NCBI RefSeq assembly: GCF_000314995.1
Contig: NZ_BAEO01000062.1
Span: 393,630-457,629, forward strand
Origin: Paraglaciecola arctica BSs20135
Lineage (GTDB): Bacteria > Pseudomonadota > Gammaproteobacteria > Enterobacterales > Alteromonadaceae
Direction of reading: 5' to 3'
Length of the DNA: 64,000 nt
A model generated the notes under the pieces. The model was not told where the DNA came from. It saw nothing but the letters and a program-made list of their open reading frames with translations, and ran no database searches. Below are positions 1 through 8,787 of this stretch, one piece after another. Position 1 is the stretch's first letter. Each line of letters starts with the position of its first letter. Position numbers and translations under genes: made by a program.

Positions 1-963
1 AATGCCTATGGGGATTTCTTGGTCGGGTAGGGTCACACGAGCTAACACATCTACCCACACCATAAAGCCGCCGCCAAGCAACACGCAGCCAATAATCACA
101 ATACGACTGGTGACACCCAACCAACTTCTAACAATATGTGGGATCATCAAGCCAACAAAACCAATGCCACCACAATAAGACACAATACAGGCTGTTAGGG
201 CGGCGCAAATTGCCAGTGATAAAATACGTAATTGGGTGACTTGTACGCCTAAGGTTTTAGCGTTTTCGTCGCCCAGTAATAAAGCATCCATATGTCTGCC
301 ATAAAGCAACAATATTGCCACGCTTATCAATACTACTGGCAACATGATCCAGGCATACCAGGCTTCGACTCGGGCTAGACTTCCCATTAGCCAAAATATC
401 ACTTTGTTAGCGGCAAAAGGCTCACCTAAAAATAATATAAAGTGACTCAGGGCACTGAGCATAAAAGACACGGCTATACCGGCTAACAACATATGTTCGG
501 TTTTACTGCCAAAGGTTTTGGTGGCTAAAAGTTGCACTAAAAACACCGCGAATAATGCGCCTAAAAATGCTGCAAAAGGTAAAGCCAACGAAAAAGATAA
601 ACTTGGGAACATTTGCATCAGCCCAAACTGTTCGGCTAACTTGCTGTCAAATAACAAGGTGGCAATACTAGCGCCTAATCCAGCGCCCGAAACTACCCCA
701 AATAAATAAGGATCGGCTAAACCATTACGAGTAATATTCTGCAAAGTCGCACCGGCTACCGCTAAACCAGCACCAACTAAAAAGCCCACAAATACTCTTG
801 GGGCGCGTATTTCCCAGAAGATCATGTTATTTACCGGATCTTGGCAACCTTGGGTGATACATTGGATCAGTTCTGAGCTAGATAAATCTGCCGCACCAAA
901 AAACAGGGCTCCCAATGGAGATAGGATGGCCAACAAACATAAAAGTAACCATTTTTTATTCAT
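1..963 (-). CDS. btuC: FecCD/BtuC-family ABC transporter permease (3' end cut by window edge)
   Basis: This is the membrane permease of a periplasmic-binding-protein-dependent importer for cobalamin or another metal chelate. Reading from ATG at 963 gives 321 codons open to the window edge. They hold several hydrophobic segments and family-typical stretches: APRVFVGFLVGAGLAVAG early, LLLGDENAKTLGV in the middle and GGIGFVGLMIPHIVR late. The last visible residues, PDQEIPIGI, lie close to the usual C-terminus, so about 15-20 residues are missing. The start overlaps the stop of the upstream ATPase gene (ATGAATAA), which indicates translational coupling. Family membership is clear. The B12 assignment rests mainly on the cobalamin riboswitch upstream of the operon; a siderophore or heme permease would look similar. 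Confidence 0.9.
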   Translation of the reverse strand, partial: MNKKWLLLCLLAILSPLGALFFGAADLSSSELIQCITQGCQDPVNNMIFWEIRAPRVFVGFLVGAGLAVAGATLQNITRNGLADPYLFGVVSGAGLGASIATLLFDSKLAEQFGLMQMFPSLSFSLALPFAAFLGALFAVFLVQLLATKTFGSKTEHMLLAGIAVSFMLSALSHFILFLGEPFAANKVIFWLMGSLARVEAWYAWIMLPVVLISVAILLLYGRHMDALLLGDENAKTLGVQVTQLRILSLAICAALTACIVSYCGGIGFVGLMIPHIVRSWLGVTSRIVIIGCVLLGGGFMVWVDVLARVTLPDQEIPIGI

Positions 964-1792
964 CAAGCGGCTCCTTACCAGCAGGAGAAGTGTCTAATTC
1001 GACTTCATCAGGAGCGTAGAAGTCCACCCTAAACGCGGAGTTGATGCCGTCATGTCTTATTTGGCAAGGGATCTTAAATACTTGTTGTAAACGCTCAGCT
1101 GTAAGCACTTGTTCAGGTGTGCCTTGAGAGACCATTTTACCTTGGTCTAATAAACATAAATGGTCGCAATAATTAGCCGCTAAATTGAGCTCATGTAGGC
1201 TCATCACCACAGTGATATTTAAGTTATGCGCAAGGGAGCGCAACAAACTCAGTACTTGGTATTGATAATACACATCGAGGTGATTAACCGGCTCATCTAA
1301 GATGATAAGTGCCGCTTTTTGCACTAACGCACGGGCGATTAAACCTCGTTGTTGTTCTCCACCAGACAAGGAGCTAAAGGTTTGTTGCGCTTTGTTATCT
1401 AGACCGACTCGGGATATGGCGTCTTTGATACTTTTTTCGTCGTCAGCTGTGTGTCTGCTAAGTAATGATTTGTGGGGTAACAAACCCATGCGTACTATTT
1501 GGTAAAGGTCTAATGCAAACACACTTTCGTTAAGCTGATTGACCACAGCAATTTGCTGCGCCAAAGACATTGGATCGTAATCTGTCAGCGTCTTATTGTT
1601 CCAACTAACACTATTGTGACTATTTAGCTGCCCCGATAACATTTTAAGTAAACTGGTTTTACCGGCACCATTTGGCCCCAGTACACCCATAACCTTACCG
1701 GCGCCTATATTAAGACAAATATCAGACAAAATCTGATGTTGACCAATTTTTAGGTTCACATTATTAGCAATAAGGGATCTTGGGCTAGACAT
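956..1792 (-). CDS. btuD: Cobalamin-type ABC transporter ATP-binding protein
   Basis: This is the cytoplasmic ATPase that drives the adjacent FecCD permease. The 278-residue protein has Walker A GPNGAGKT at 39-46, signature LSGGEQ at 142-147, Walker B with ALIILDEP at 161-168 and a switch histidine in VVMSLHEL. Length fits FepC/BtuD ATPases, with a short acidic C-terminal tail. It is the first gene of the operon and overlaps the permease by 8 nt. A cobalamin riboswitch lies about 200 nt upstream in the same orientation, which supports vitamin B12 as the substrate and repression at high B12. No binding-protein or btuB gene is visible here. Without the riboswitch the call would only be 'iron/cobalamin-type ATPase'. 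Confidence 0.88.
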   Translation of the reverse strand: MSSPRSLIANNVNLKIGQHQILSDICLNIGAGKVMGVLGPNGAGKTSLLKMLSGQLNSHNSVSWNNKTLTDYDPMSLAQQIAVVNQLNESVFALDLYQIVRMGLLPHKSLLSRHTADDEKSIKDAISRVGLDNKAQQTFSSLSGGEQQRGLIARALVQKAALIILDEPVNHLDVYYQYQVLSLLRSLAHNLNITVVMSLHELNLAANYCDHLCLLDQGKMVSQGTPEQVLTAERLQQVFKIPCQIRHDGINSAFRVDFYAPDEVELDTSPAGKEPLDE

Positions 1793-1989
1793 TTACTGGC
1801 TCGCACTTACGCTTGTATTTAATAGTCAGAAAAACATTCAAAATCAAGATGTTGACTCAAGTGTCACGAGAAAGGAAACACATCATAAACAGCATAGAAG
1901 CGGTTCAAAGATAATGTATCCGTGTGTTCCCGCACGAAAATTTAAAGGTGTCTTTAAGTAAACTCTTTATTGTAACTGTTTACTGTAAA

Positions 1990-2117
1990 GGTATATAAGG
2001 CTGGTATCTGACTTACGTTTTGATAAACGTTTACAGTTGCGGGTACAGTTTTGGACTTTCACCAAATTCCCATTTAGTTTGTGTTGTTGTAAAACGACAC
2101 TAAACCTTATTTATATG
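1990..2117 (-). promoter_or_regulatory. Cobalamin (adenosylcobalamin) riboswitch
   Basis: On the minus strand the segment carries the hallmarks of the B12 riboswitch in order: GGTGAAAGTCC, then the B12 box ACTGTACCCGCAACTG, then AAGTCAGATACCAGCC. The outer paired element seems to use AAGG near 2106 and CCTT near 1997. It should sense adenosylcobalamin and reduce expression of the downstream importer genes. The leader between the aptamer and btuD is unusually long (about 200 nt). It holds a weak CGTG/CACG hairpin near 1921-1936 but no clear poly-U terminator, so control may be translational. Confidence 0.9.
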
Positions 2118-2205
2118 CGGGCGAATATAGCAAGTAAGTGGATGGGATTCGAGGGGTAATTGTTTTTTATGCTTTAGTGGGCTCTGTTTTTACAAGGTGC
2201 TAAAA

Positions 2206-2300
2206 CATGCGCTGGCGCTTACTGCCTTCCTTGGCAGTTTTTACACCGAATCCCTTCGATGCGACTTACTTTTTGCCAACAGCAGCAAAAAGTAAGCAAA
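2206..2300 (+). repeat. Structured intergenic repeat, copy A
   Basis: Copy A has GCGCTT, then hairpin 1 (ACTGCC 2221-2226 with GGCAGT 2233-2238), a T run, hairpin 2 (CGAA, loop TCCC, TTCG, 2247-2258), then hairpin 3 (arms 2265-2276 and 2285-2296, containing TACTTTTT/AAAAAGTA). The order and the TCCC loop match copies B, C and D at 19.4, 20.2 and 26.1 kb, while the stems of hairpins 1 and 2 differ yet remain paired. It sits just past the 3' end of thiI. The function is unknown. Confidence 0.75.
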
Positions 2301-2316
2301 ACGTACCTAAGTGTAA

Positions 2317-3771
2317 CTAAGGACGATATACCTGCACTTGTGTATAACCATGTTCATGTAACAACAAGGCTTGTAATTGACTCATCACGCCGCGATCACA
2401 ATACAGAAAATAGGCTTTATCTTGTGGCAGTAAAGGAAACTCTAAGGCCAATTTAAAAAAGGGAATGTGTTTCACTGTTAGCTCGGGTAATAACAGCGGA
2501 GCTTGTTCTTGTTCTTCAGCGCTGCGGATATCTAGTACCACAGAATCTGCTGGCAGTACTTCTACGTTTGTTACATATTTAGTTTCTTGTTCTGCCTCTT
2601 GGCCTATGGAGCGAATATCGCGCATTCTAGCTTCGTCTACTACGCGCTCAATTATGCTGAAATCGAGTTTGCTTTCTTCAAATTCAATTTTTTCCAGTTG
2701 TGCTTTAACCGTTGGTTTGCGTGAAATAACGCCGCAATATTCGGGCATGATCTTGGCAAAGTCTTCGGTGCCTATTTGTTTGGCTTGATTGATAATTTCC
2801 ATCTTATCCATGCAAATTAATGGTCGCAGTATGAGTTTATCTGTAGCTTTATCGATAACGCTTAGGTTGGTTAACGTTTGACTGGATACCTGCCCTAAAC
2901 TTTCACCTGTTACTAAAGCGTTAATGGCCAGTTTATCAGCCACCTTGCTGGCAGCTCTTAGCATCATACGTTTGAGTACTACACCCATTTGACTGTTATT
3001 CACATTTTCAAGGATATCGGCCACAACTGGCGCAAAATCAACAGCGACAAATTTGACGCGGTGAGATTCGCTGTAACGTTTCCACAGATAATAACTAACC
3101 TGCTTAACACCTATTTCATGTTCGCGGCCTCCCATATTGAAAAAACAGAAATGGGTGCGCGCACCGCGGCGGATCATTTGATAAGTCGCTACACCCGAAT
3201 CATAACCCCCGGATACAAGGGATACGACTTCTTCCTGAGTGGGTAATGGCATACCACCTAAACATTTAATACGGCGGTGATTTTGGGTCAAAGTGTCGTC
3301 GTTCACTTCAAATTCGATGATTAAATCGGGAGCGTTAAGATTGACTCCGTTAGTTTCGCAATTTTGCTTGAGGTAGCCACCCACATTGCGTTCAAGCTCC
3401 ATGGACGAAAATGGGTGCTCGCCACGACGTTTAACACGAACCGCAAAACTTTTACCTAGTAATAAGGGTTGCCAGATTTGTTTAACTTGTTCGCGGATAT
3501 CCTGTAAATCAGTAAATTTACTTTCTTGTACCAGCAATATCTGATCAATACCTGGAATACGTTGTAGCAGGTCAATAATGTCATTTTGTTTGTCGAGGGA
3601 TTGTGGATTAACCTTCAAGCCCAGCTTATCCCAAAATGAAACCACCTCAACCGACAGCTGATTAAGTTCAAAAATTCGTCGTACATTGCCTTCCAGCAAA
3701 AAGGTAAAACGTTTACGCACCCTGCGACTTTTCATGATGATTTCTGGGTGAAGTTTGATAATAAACTGCAT
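2317..3771 (-). CDS. thiI: tRNA 4-thiouridine synthase / thiazole sulfur carrier ThiI
   Basis: ThiI transfers sulfur from IscS to U8 of tRNA (4-thiouridine) and to ThiS for thiamine synthesis. The 484-residue protein has the full gammaproteobacterial layout: N-terminal ferredoxin-like/THUMP region (about 1-165), adenylating PP-loop SGGYDSG at 187-193, Cys346 in PEYCGVIS, and a C-terminal rhodanese domain with active-site Cys458 in YCDRGVMS. Both cysteines match the E. coli pair Cys344/Cys456 in position and context, so it should be fully functional. It is transcribed alone on the minus strand. Repeat copy A and then the B12 riboswitch lie beyond its 3' end. The start at 3771 gives the normal N-terminus MQFIIKLHPE. 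Confidence 0.97.
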   Translation of the reverse strand: MQFIIKLHPEIIMKSRRVRKRFTFLLEGNVRRIFELNQLSVEVVSFWDKLGLKVNPQSLDKQNDIIDLLQRIPGIDQILLVQESKFTDLQDIREQVKQIWQPLLLGKSFAVRVKRRGEHPFSSMELERNVGGYLKQNCETNGVNLNAPDLIIEFEVNDDTLTQNHRRIKCLGGMPLPTQEEVVSLVSGGYDSGVATYQMIRRGARTHFCFFNMGGREHEIGVKQVSYYLWKRYSESHRVKFVAVDFAPVVADILENVNNSQMGVVLKRMMLRAASKVADKLAINALVTGESLGQVSSQTLTNLSVIDKATDKLILRPLICMDKMEIINQAKQIGTEDFAKIMPEYCGVISRKPTVKAQLEKIEFEESKLDFSIIERVVDEARMRDIRSIGQEAEQETKYVTNVEVLPADSVVLDIRSAEEQEQAPLLLPELTVKHIPFFKLALEFPLLPQDKAYFLYCDRGVMSQLQALLLHEHGYTQVQVYRP

Positions 3772-4051
3772 AGTTACAAGGCTTTTAGGTGGCGTAGAAG
3801 AAATTAAAGGGCAGGATTATAGCTAGCCCGTAAGCTAATGCAAACGTCCTAGCCAAGGAGTCATTAAAAATCAAAATTAGCAGTGGATTTTGTTCAAATC
3901 ATCATATTAAACAAAATTACTTTGAGTGCAGTTTTTTGAAGTTTCAATTTTAGCTACTTTCGCCACTATTTTTTGTAAATATAGCCATTAGAGCAGACAT
4001 AGCTGTTATTATTTTTCGCAGTATTTAGTTTCTAAACTAGAAAGGAAAATC

Positions 4052-4804
4052 ATGAAAAAATCACTGTTAATTCTGTTAATAGCTTCTACCTCTTTCTCGG
4101 TAGTTGCTGCACTTAGTCCATTTCAAGAAAAGGTGCTAGCAACTATAAAAATGGAACATCGAACCGAAGAAGATACTGCTCGCGACCCTAATCGCGACCC
4201 TCTATATGCTCTTGAGTATTTTGGTCTAAAAGAAGATATGAAGGTTATTGAGTTCGCACCAGGAAATGGCTGGTATAGCAAAATTTTGGCGCCACTTTTA
4301 AAAGATAAAGGAGAGCTACATCTCGCTTACCCCGAAGTATGGTTAAATAATATGAATGACTTATTGGCACTTGATCCAATGAACAAAGCGAAAAAATTAC
4401 CTATAGAATTGGACTGGAACAACAAAGAGCAGCAATACCAATTAGGTCATTTAGACTTTGCTATGCACGATGCTGATATGTTGTTGAACATTCGTGAATA
4501 TCATAATTTTGATGCCCAAGACAAAGTCAAATTAAACCAAGCGACATTCGATGCTTTAAAACCTGGTGGTATTTATGTGATTGTTGATCACAGTCGTCGC
4601 CATATGGCCCCTGAAACTCACGAACTACGTAGACGTGAAGATGCAGTAAAAGTCATACTTGAAGTACAAGCCGCGGGTTTTGTTTTAGAAAAATCATCAG
4701 ATCAGTTTTATCGACCAGACGATGCCTTAACCTTTGAAGTAGGCCGTAAAACAGTGACAGGAAATACCGACCGTTTTATTCTTGTTTTTAGAAAACCGCA
4801 GTAA
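4052..4804 (+). CDS. Exported class I SAM-dependent methyltransferase-like protein
   Basis: The 250-residue protein begins with a clear signal peptide (MKKSLLILLIASTSFSVVAA, cleavage near 20), so it should act in the periplasm or outside the cell. The mature part resembles predicted methyltransferases of the COG4798 kind: a SAM-binding glycine motif in VIEFAPGNGWYSK, an acidic strand end near LHLAYPE, and the later fold element LKPGGIYVIVDHS. The substrate is unknown. How an exported protein would obtain SAM is unclear, so the domain may have another role. AGGAAA precedes the ATG by about 5 nt. It appears monocistronic. Confidence 0.8.
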   Translation: MKKSLLILLIASTSFSVVAALSPFQEKVLATIKMEHRTEEDTARDPNRDPLYALEYFGLKEDMKVIEFAPGNGWYSKILAPLLKDKGELHLAYPEVWLNNMNDLLALDPMNKAKKLPIELDWNNKEQQYQLGHLDFAMHDADMLLNIREYHNFDAQDKVKLNQATFDALKPGGIYVIVDHSRRHMAPETHELRRREDAVKVILEVQAAGFVLEKSSDQFYRPDDALTFEVGRKTVTGNTDRFILVFRKPQ

Positions 4805-5156
4805 ATAGTTGGTTTTTATAGCTGTATTATAAGGTGATATGACTAAGGTATGTGCTTGGCGCTTGCAGTCGATGTTTATTGCCTTGGCCTAACAAACATA
4901 AATGGTCACAGTCGCCTGAGGGGAGAGATTGATTTGTTGTTAATGAACCTAAATTCCCAATTTATTCTCAACCCGATCAAACAATTGTAAAAATAAGACA
5001 TGAAATAGGAGATGAAATAGAGCATTATTGTAAACGCTTGAAATCACAGTTGATTTTTTGTGTGTTTCAGCTCACTAAAATATAAAATCTGTTGTTTTTA
5101 ACAATTAGAATTTAATAAGAAATAGACATCGGTACTAATAACTAAGGAAAAGTTTC
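4805..5156. other. Intergenic region, 352 bp, with a btuD-like fragment
   Basis: No open frame with coding character is seen. Positions 4883-4910 match the + strand of the btuD gene at 1141-1168 with three mismatches in 28. Read on the minus strand this would encode CDHLCLLGQG, like the CDHLCLLDQG of BtuD. The rest is AT-rich and should contain the promoter of the downstream surface-protein gene. TAAGGAAA near 5142-5149 is its ribosome-binding site. Confidence 0.5.
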
Positions 5157-7427
5157 ATGTTAAGTATGAGTTACTTTAGAAAAGCATTGTTTTTCACAAT
5201 ACTAGTATTAGGGGGGACTATTATTCCTACCCAAGTTTTTGCACAATTTGCACCAAAAGTACCCTGCAGCAACAATGTGTGCGAAGGTCCAATACCGTAT
5301 TTAGAAAGCCCAGCATATCCCGATGGGATGGACGATGAGGAGGAATATGAATGGTCAGACGATATACCTGACGATGGTTTTTCCTTAGGCACTCATACCG
5401 TAACCTGGCAGCTTATTGCATTAAACGACGGTGACAAAGTAGTTAGTACCTTCGAACAAGTTATTGAAATTGTAGATACTACTGCCCCTGAGTTGAACGA
5501 CTATGAATTAGTAGAACTACCAGCTCAAGATTATTTAACCAAGATCACATCTGAATTATTAGGTGGCGCTCCAGAGGTGTTTGATGCTTTTGATCCTAAC
5601 CCTAGCGTAACATTCTTAGGTCTTTTTGATGTTATTATTTTGGACACTCTTCATGATGAAATTTTTGCTGATGTCACAAATGCCGAAGAGGCTACAGCAG
5701 CTAGTGCTATTTTTACTGCTGCTTTGAATGACTTACCTACAATATTTAAGGTACCAACAGGCGCATACTTTGCTAAGTGGCAGGCAACGGATAGCAACGG
5801 CAATACTTCTTATCTATATCAAGAGGTCGTAGTTATCCCTGTAGCTACCCTATTGCAATCGCCTACTGCTGTTATTGGTGGTGAAGTTAAAATTACGATT
5901 GAATTAAATGGTAAACCACTATCTGATTTTTATGGTCCTGATTCTCTATTGAAACGTGAAAACTTTAATGTTGCTGCGAAAAGTGAAAATATAAAAGACT
6001 ATCCGCTAGCTGGATTTATAGTTGAATTCTCGGGAACTGTTATAGATAAAATAATTCACAACGACGACGACGACGATGATTATATTGAAATATACATTGA
6101 AGAAGGCCAGACAGTTGGGACAGAGTATTTTGAAATACCAGACAATATTGGCATAACCACTAGTGATACGTTATTTGCCACAGTTGTTGATGGTTTTGGT
6201 TATTTAGAATTAGGTGAGCAAGACTCCATCACTATTCCATTAACCGATCAAAACATTGCACCAAGGGTTGGCGAATTAAAGGCTTACTTAAATGATAGTT
6301 ACTGTGTAGGCGCTAAGGCAATAGGTAAAGTATCGGCTAAATGCTCGCCTAAGCCGCTTTATGGTATATCTTTTAATAAAAGCAATAGCTACCCTGTCGT
6401 GATAGAAACAAATGTTATTGATGAAGATGACACCACAAGTGTATGGGAAATTACCGGGGCCACGGAATATAGCTCTGGTAGCGAGTACTTCAGTTTCATA
6501 CCCGATCAAGCAAGTGCCAATATAGTTAAAGTTAAACTAACAGTGACTGACGAAGGTGGTTTAGCTACAACAAAAAGCCTCGATATCTTATTAACCAGCG
6601 CTAACCCACCACCGCTAAGTACTGATGATACTGACGGTGACGGCACTTCCGATAGTGAAGAAGGAACAGGCGATAGCGACGGCGACGGCATTGCAGATTA
6701 TCTAGACAACAACCCAAATATTAATCAGTTACCTCTGGGTAATGATAATGATCCAATGTTTGTGGGATCAGGCATTACGTTAACATTAGGTACTACAAAA
6801 CGTAGCGCAGATACCTATGGCGCCGATAATGCGACTGTTTCTGATGATGATTTGATAAATCATGGTGATAAGGGGGCAGATGCACCCAATAATACTAGCG
6901 ATTCTAGTTATCCAATTGAAAATCGTATTTCGCCAGTCATTGATTTTGAAGTGAGAGGTTTTGCAGAAGGTGAAACTATCGATATAGTTATACCTTTGCC
7001 AGATGGTGTCTCAATTCCGAATAAGGCCGTGTATCGTAAATATACAGCGGCTGATGGTTGGAATAATTTTAAGAAAAACGCAAAAAATGCTATTGCTTCA
7101 GCGCCTCGTAATTCTAATGATAGCTGTCCTGCTGTTGCCAGCAACGACTATACTTCTGGTTTAACGAAAGGTGATCAATGTATACGTTTATCCATTGAAG
7201 ATGGTGGACCTAATGACGCTGATCTTGAAGCTAATGGTGTTATTGTCGATCCGGGCGTATTGACGCAACCTAACGCAGTTGATACTACAACTCCAGTTGT
7301 TGCGCCGGTATCTACAACAACTACTACCACCACTTTTACTCCTGGTGATAGTGGCGGTGGTAGCACTGGGTTATTGCTGTTGTTATTGTTTCCTTTGACA
7401 ATTTTTAGAGTTAGAAAGCTAAAATAA
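5157..7427 (+). CDS. Secreted surface protein with calcium-type repeats and GlyGly-CTERM anchor
   Basis: The 756-residue exported protein has an N-terminal signal peptide ending near QVFAQ (about residue 30). HYR-like and Ig-like extracellular segments follow (THTVTWQLIALN, VDTTAPE, YFAKWQATDSNGN). An aspartate-rich stretch resembles thrombospondin type 3 calcium repeats (DDTDGDGTSDSEE, DSDGDGIADYLD, about 485-525). The next region (VIDFEVRGFAEGETI through LEANGVIVDPG) resembles the choice-of-anchor U domain. The C-terminus is a GlyGly-CTERM signal: GDSGGGSTG, a leucine-rich transmembrane stretch and basic RVRKLK. Such tails are cut by rhombosortase for type II secretion or surface anchoring. 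Its ligand is unknown. The start at 5157 is placed by AAGGAAA 8 nt upstream; ATG 5166 is less well spaced. Confidence 0.85.
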   Translation: MLSMSYFRKALFFTILVLGGTIIPTQVFAQFAPKVPCSNNVCEGPIPYLESPAYPDGMDDEEEYEWSDDIPDDGFSLGTHTVTWQLIALNDGDKVVSTFEQVIEIVDTTAPELNDYELVELPAQDYLTKITSELLGGAPEVFDAFDPNPSVTFLGLFDVIILDTLHDEIFADVTNAEEATAASAIFTAALNDLPTIFKVPTGAYFAKWQATDSNGNTSYLYQEVVVIPVATLLQSPTAVIGGEVKITIELNGKPLSDFYGPDSLLKRENFNVAAKSENIKDYPLAGFIVEFSGTVIDKIIHNDDDDDDYIEIYIEEGQTVGTEYFEIPDNIGITTSDTLFATVVDGFGYLELGEQDSITIPLTDQNIAPRVGELKAYLNDSYCVGAKAIGKVSAKCSPKPLYGISFNKSNSYPVVIETNVIDEDDTTSVWEITGATEYSSGSEYFSFIPDQASANIVKVKLTVTDEGGLATTKSLDILLTSANPPPLSTDDTDGDGTSDSEEGTGDSDGDGIADYLDNNPNINQLPLGNDNDPMFVGSGITLTLGTTKRSADTYGADNATVSDDDLINHGDKGADAPNNTSDSSYPIENRISPVIDFEVRGFAEGETIDIVIPLPDGVSIPNKAVYRKYTAADGWNNFKKNAKNAIASAPRNSNDSCPAVASNDYTSGLTKGDQCIRLSIEDGGPNDADLEANGVIVDPGVLTQPNAVDTTTPVVAPVSTTTTTTTFTPGDSGGGSTGLLLLLLFPLTIFRVRKLK

Positions 7428-7476
7428 TATAGCAGTCAGTAATGACTATGAATTAAAAAATTCATTGTTTCATTTT

Positions 7477-7513
7477 AAAAAATCCGATGTTTTTACAACA
7501 TCGGATTTTTTTT
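7477..7513 (+). terminator. Rho-independent terminator after the GlyGly-CTERM gene
   Basis: A strong hairpin, AATCCGATGT / ACATCGGATT with loop TTTTACA, is followed by a run of eight T. It starts about 50 nt past the stop codon. The A run on its 5' side could let it work in both directions. Confidence 0.9.
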
Positions 7514-7736
7514 AGGTTTTAAACCCCTATTAAAAAATTGGCTTTTATCTCTCAATGTCATTGTTCTGCTATTTTTAAATTTGTTAATTACAAATCATTT
7601 CTAAATTCTCATCTTTAGTTGAAGAAATAAACGGGTTAGCTACTATCCTTGGCAGTTGCTTAATTTCTATTTTATTGACGTCTTAATCAGTTGTTGGTAT
7701 GGCTGTAAAGTGGCACCACTAGATGAGCTCATCTAT

Positions 7737-7769
7737 AAAAAACGCCCCTTCTTATGAGCGTTTTGTTTG
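7737..7769 (-). terminator. Terminator of the secDF transcript
   Basis: AAAACGC at about 7738-7744 and GCGTTTT at 7758-7764 form a stem just past the secF stop codon. On the minus strand the stem is followed by a T-rich stretch, as expected for an intrinsic terminator. Confidence 0.65.
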
Positions 7770-7803
7770 AGTGTTTAACTATTAGCACTTATGAGTGTGA
7801 TGT

Positions 7804-8787
7804 TTAGGGTTGCTCGTGAAGCAGCAACTCTTGAGCACGATGCTGATAAAACTCTGGATGTAGGCCGATGAGTTGCGGAATGGTTGCTGATAATGCGATC
7901 GACGATAAAGTACCGAATACCACACCGGCAAAAAGGCCGATTGCAAAGCCTTGTAACGGCTGACCACCAAATATCCAAATTGCGCCTATAGTTGCCAAGG
8001 TTGTGCCTGAGGTAATAAGTGACCGAGTGAGGGTTGACTTAACCGCTGTGTCTACAAGATCACTCATGTTCATATTGGTTTTGGCGCGCATCACTTCACG
8101 TAATTTATCACCGATAACAATAGAGTCATTCAGCGAATAACCGATAATGGCGAGCACACTGGCAAGCACTGTTAAATCAAAGGATAAGCCCAACCACGCG
8201 AATAAACCTAGCACTACTAATACATCATGCACTAAGGCGACCAATGAGCCACAGGCTAGGCGCCACTCAAAACGCCAGGTCAAATACAGCATCATGGCTA
8301 TGGCCGCAACAAGCAGGGCTAAACTACCGTTGTCGATGAGTTCTGAACCCACTTGTGAGCCAATATATACCGAATCTTGCGGAGTAATCTTGTAGCTACT
8401 TTGATTCGCAAAAGTATTTAACCAATCTTTGTCTATGATACTCGCGGCTCCATCTGCTTGGCGAATGGTCCATTGGGTATTGGTGGCGCTGCTGTTTAGC
8501 TCAAAGTCATCAGATAAATGGCTGGCAAGTTGGCTTTGCATTTGGGTTTTGTCGATACTTTGTGAGGTGGTGAACTCAGTCATATAACCACCGGTAAAAT
8601 CTAGTCCCAAGTTTAAACCTTTGAAACCCAGCCCAATAAGGGATAACACCATCAAACTAATCGCCAAATAAAAACCTGCTAAACGATATTTGCTGAAAGT
8701 GGATAGTGGCGTAGTCACAGCAGTAGTTTCACTTATTGTATTTTGCTCGTTGCAATTGGATGCAGGGATAATTGTTTTAGTCGTCAT
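7804..8787 (-). CDS. secF: Protein translocase subunit SecF
   Basis: SecF is the smaller inner-membrane RND-type partner of SecD. Together they use proton motive force to help pull exported proteins through SecYEG. The 327-residue protein has one N-terminal helix (LAGFYLAISLMVLSLIGLG), the family motif GLDFTGGYMTEF, a periplasmic P4 domain and a C-terminal five-helix membrane block that includes YSLNDSIVIGDKLRE. Its ATG overlaps the secD stop by one base (TAATG). The pair lacks the usual queA-tgt-yajC neighbours, so it may be an accessory second SecDF set; that is inference from context only. The N-terminus is longer than usual and polar (threonine- and asparagine-rich). Confidence 0.95.
   Translation of the reverse strand: MTTKTIIPASNCNEQNTISETTAVTTPLSTFSKYRLAGFYLAISLMVLSLIGLGFKGLNLGLDFTGGYMTEFTTSQSIDKTQMQSQLASHLSDDFELNSSATNTQWTIRQADGAASIIDKDWLNTFANQSSYKITPQDSVYIGSQVGSELIDNGSLALLVAAIAMMLYLTWRFEWRLACGSLVALVHDVLVVLGLFAWLGLSFDLTVLASVLAIIGYSLNDSIVIGDKLREVMRAKTNMNMSDLVDTAVKSTLTRSLITSGTTLATIGAIWIFGGQPLQGFAIGLFAGVVFGTLSSIALSATIPQLIGLHPEFYQHRAQELLLHEQP

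Noticed and set aside
1915..1937. Intrinsic terminator of the B12 riboswitch
   Set aside because: The CGTG/CACG hairpin is short and no T tract follows on the minus strand.
2259..2456. Open frame on the + strand over repeat copy A and the thiI 3' end
   Set aside because: It runs antisense to the intact ThiI rhodanese domain and has no ribosome-binding site or protein likeness.
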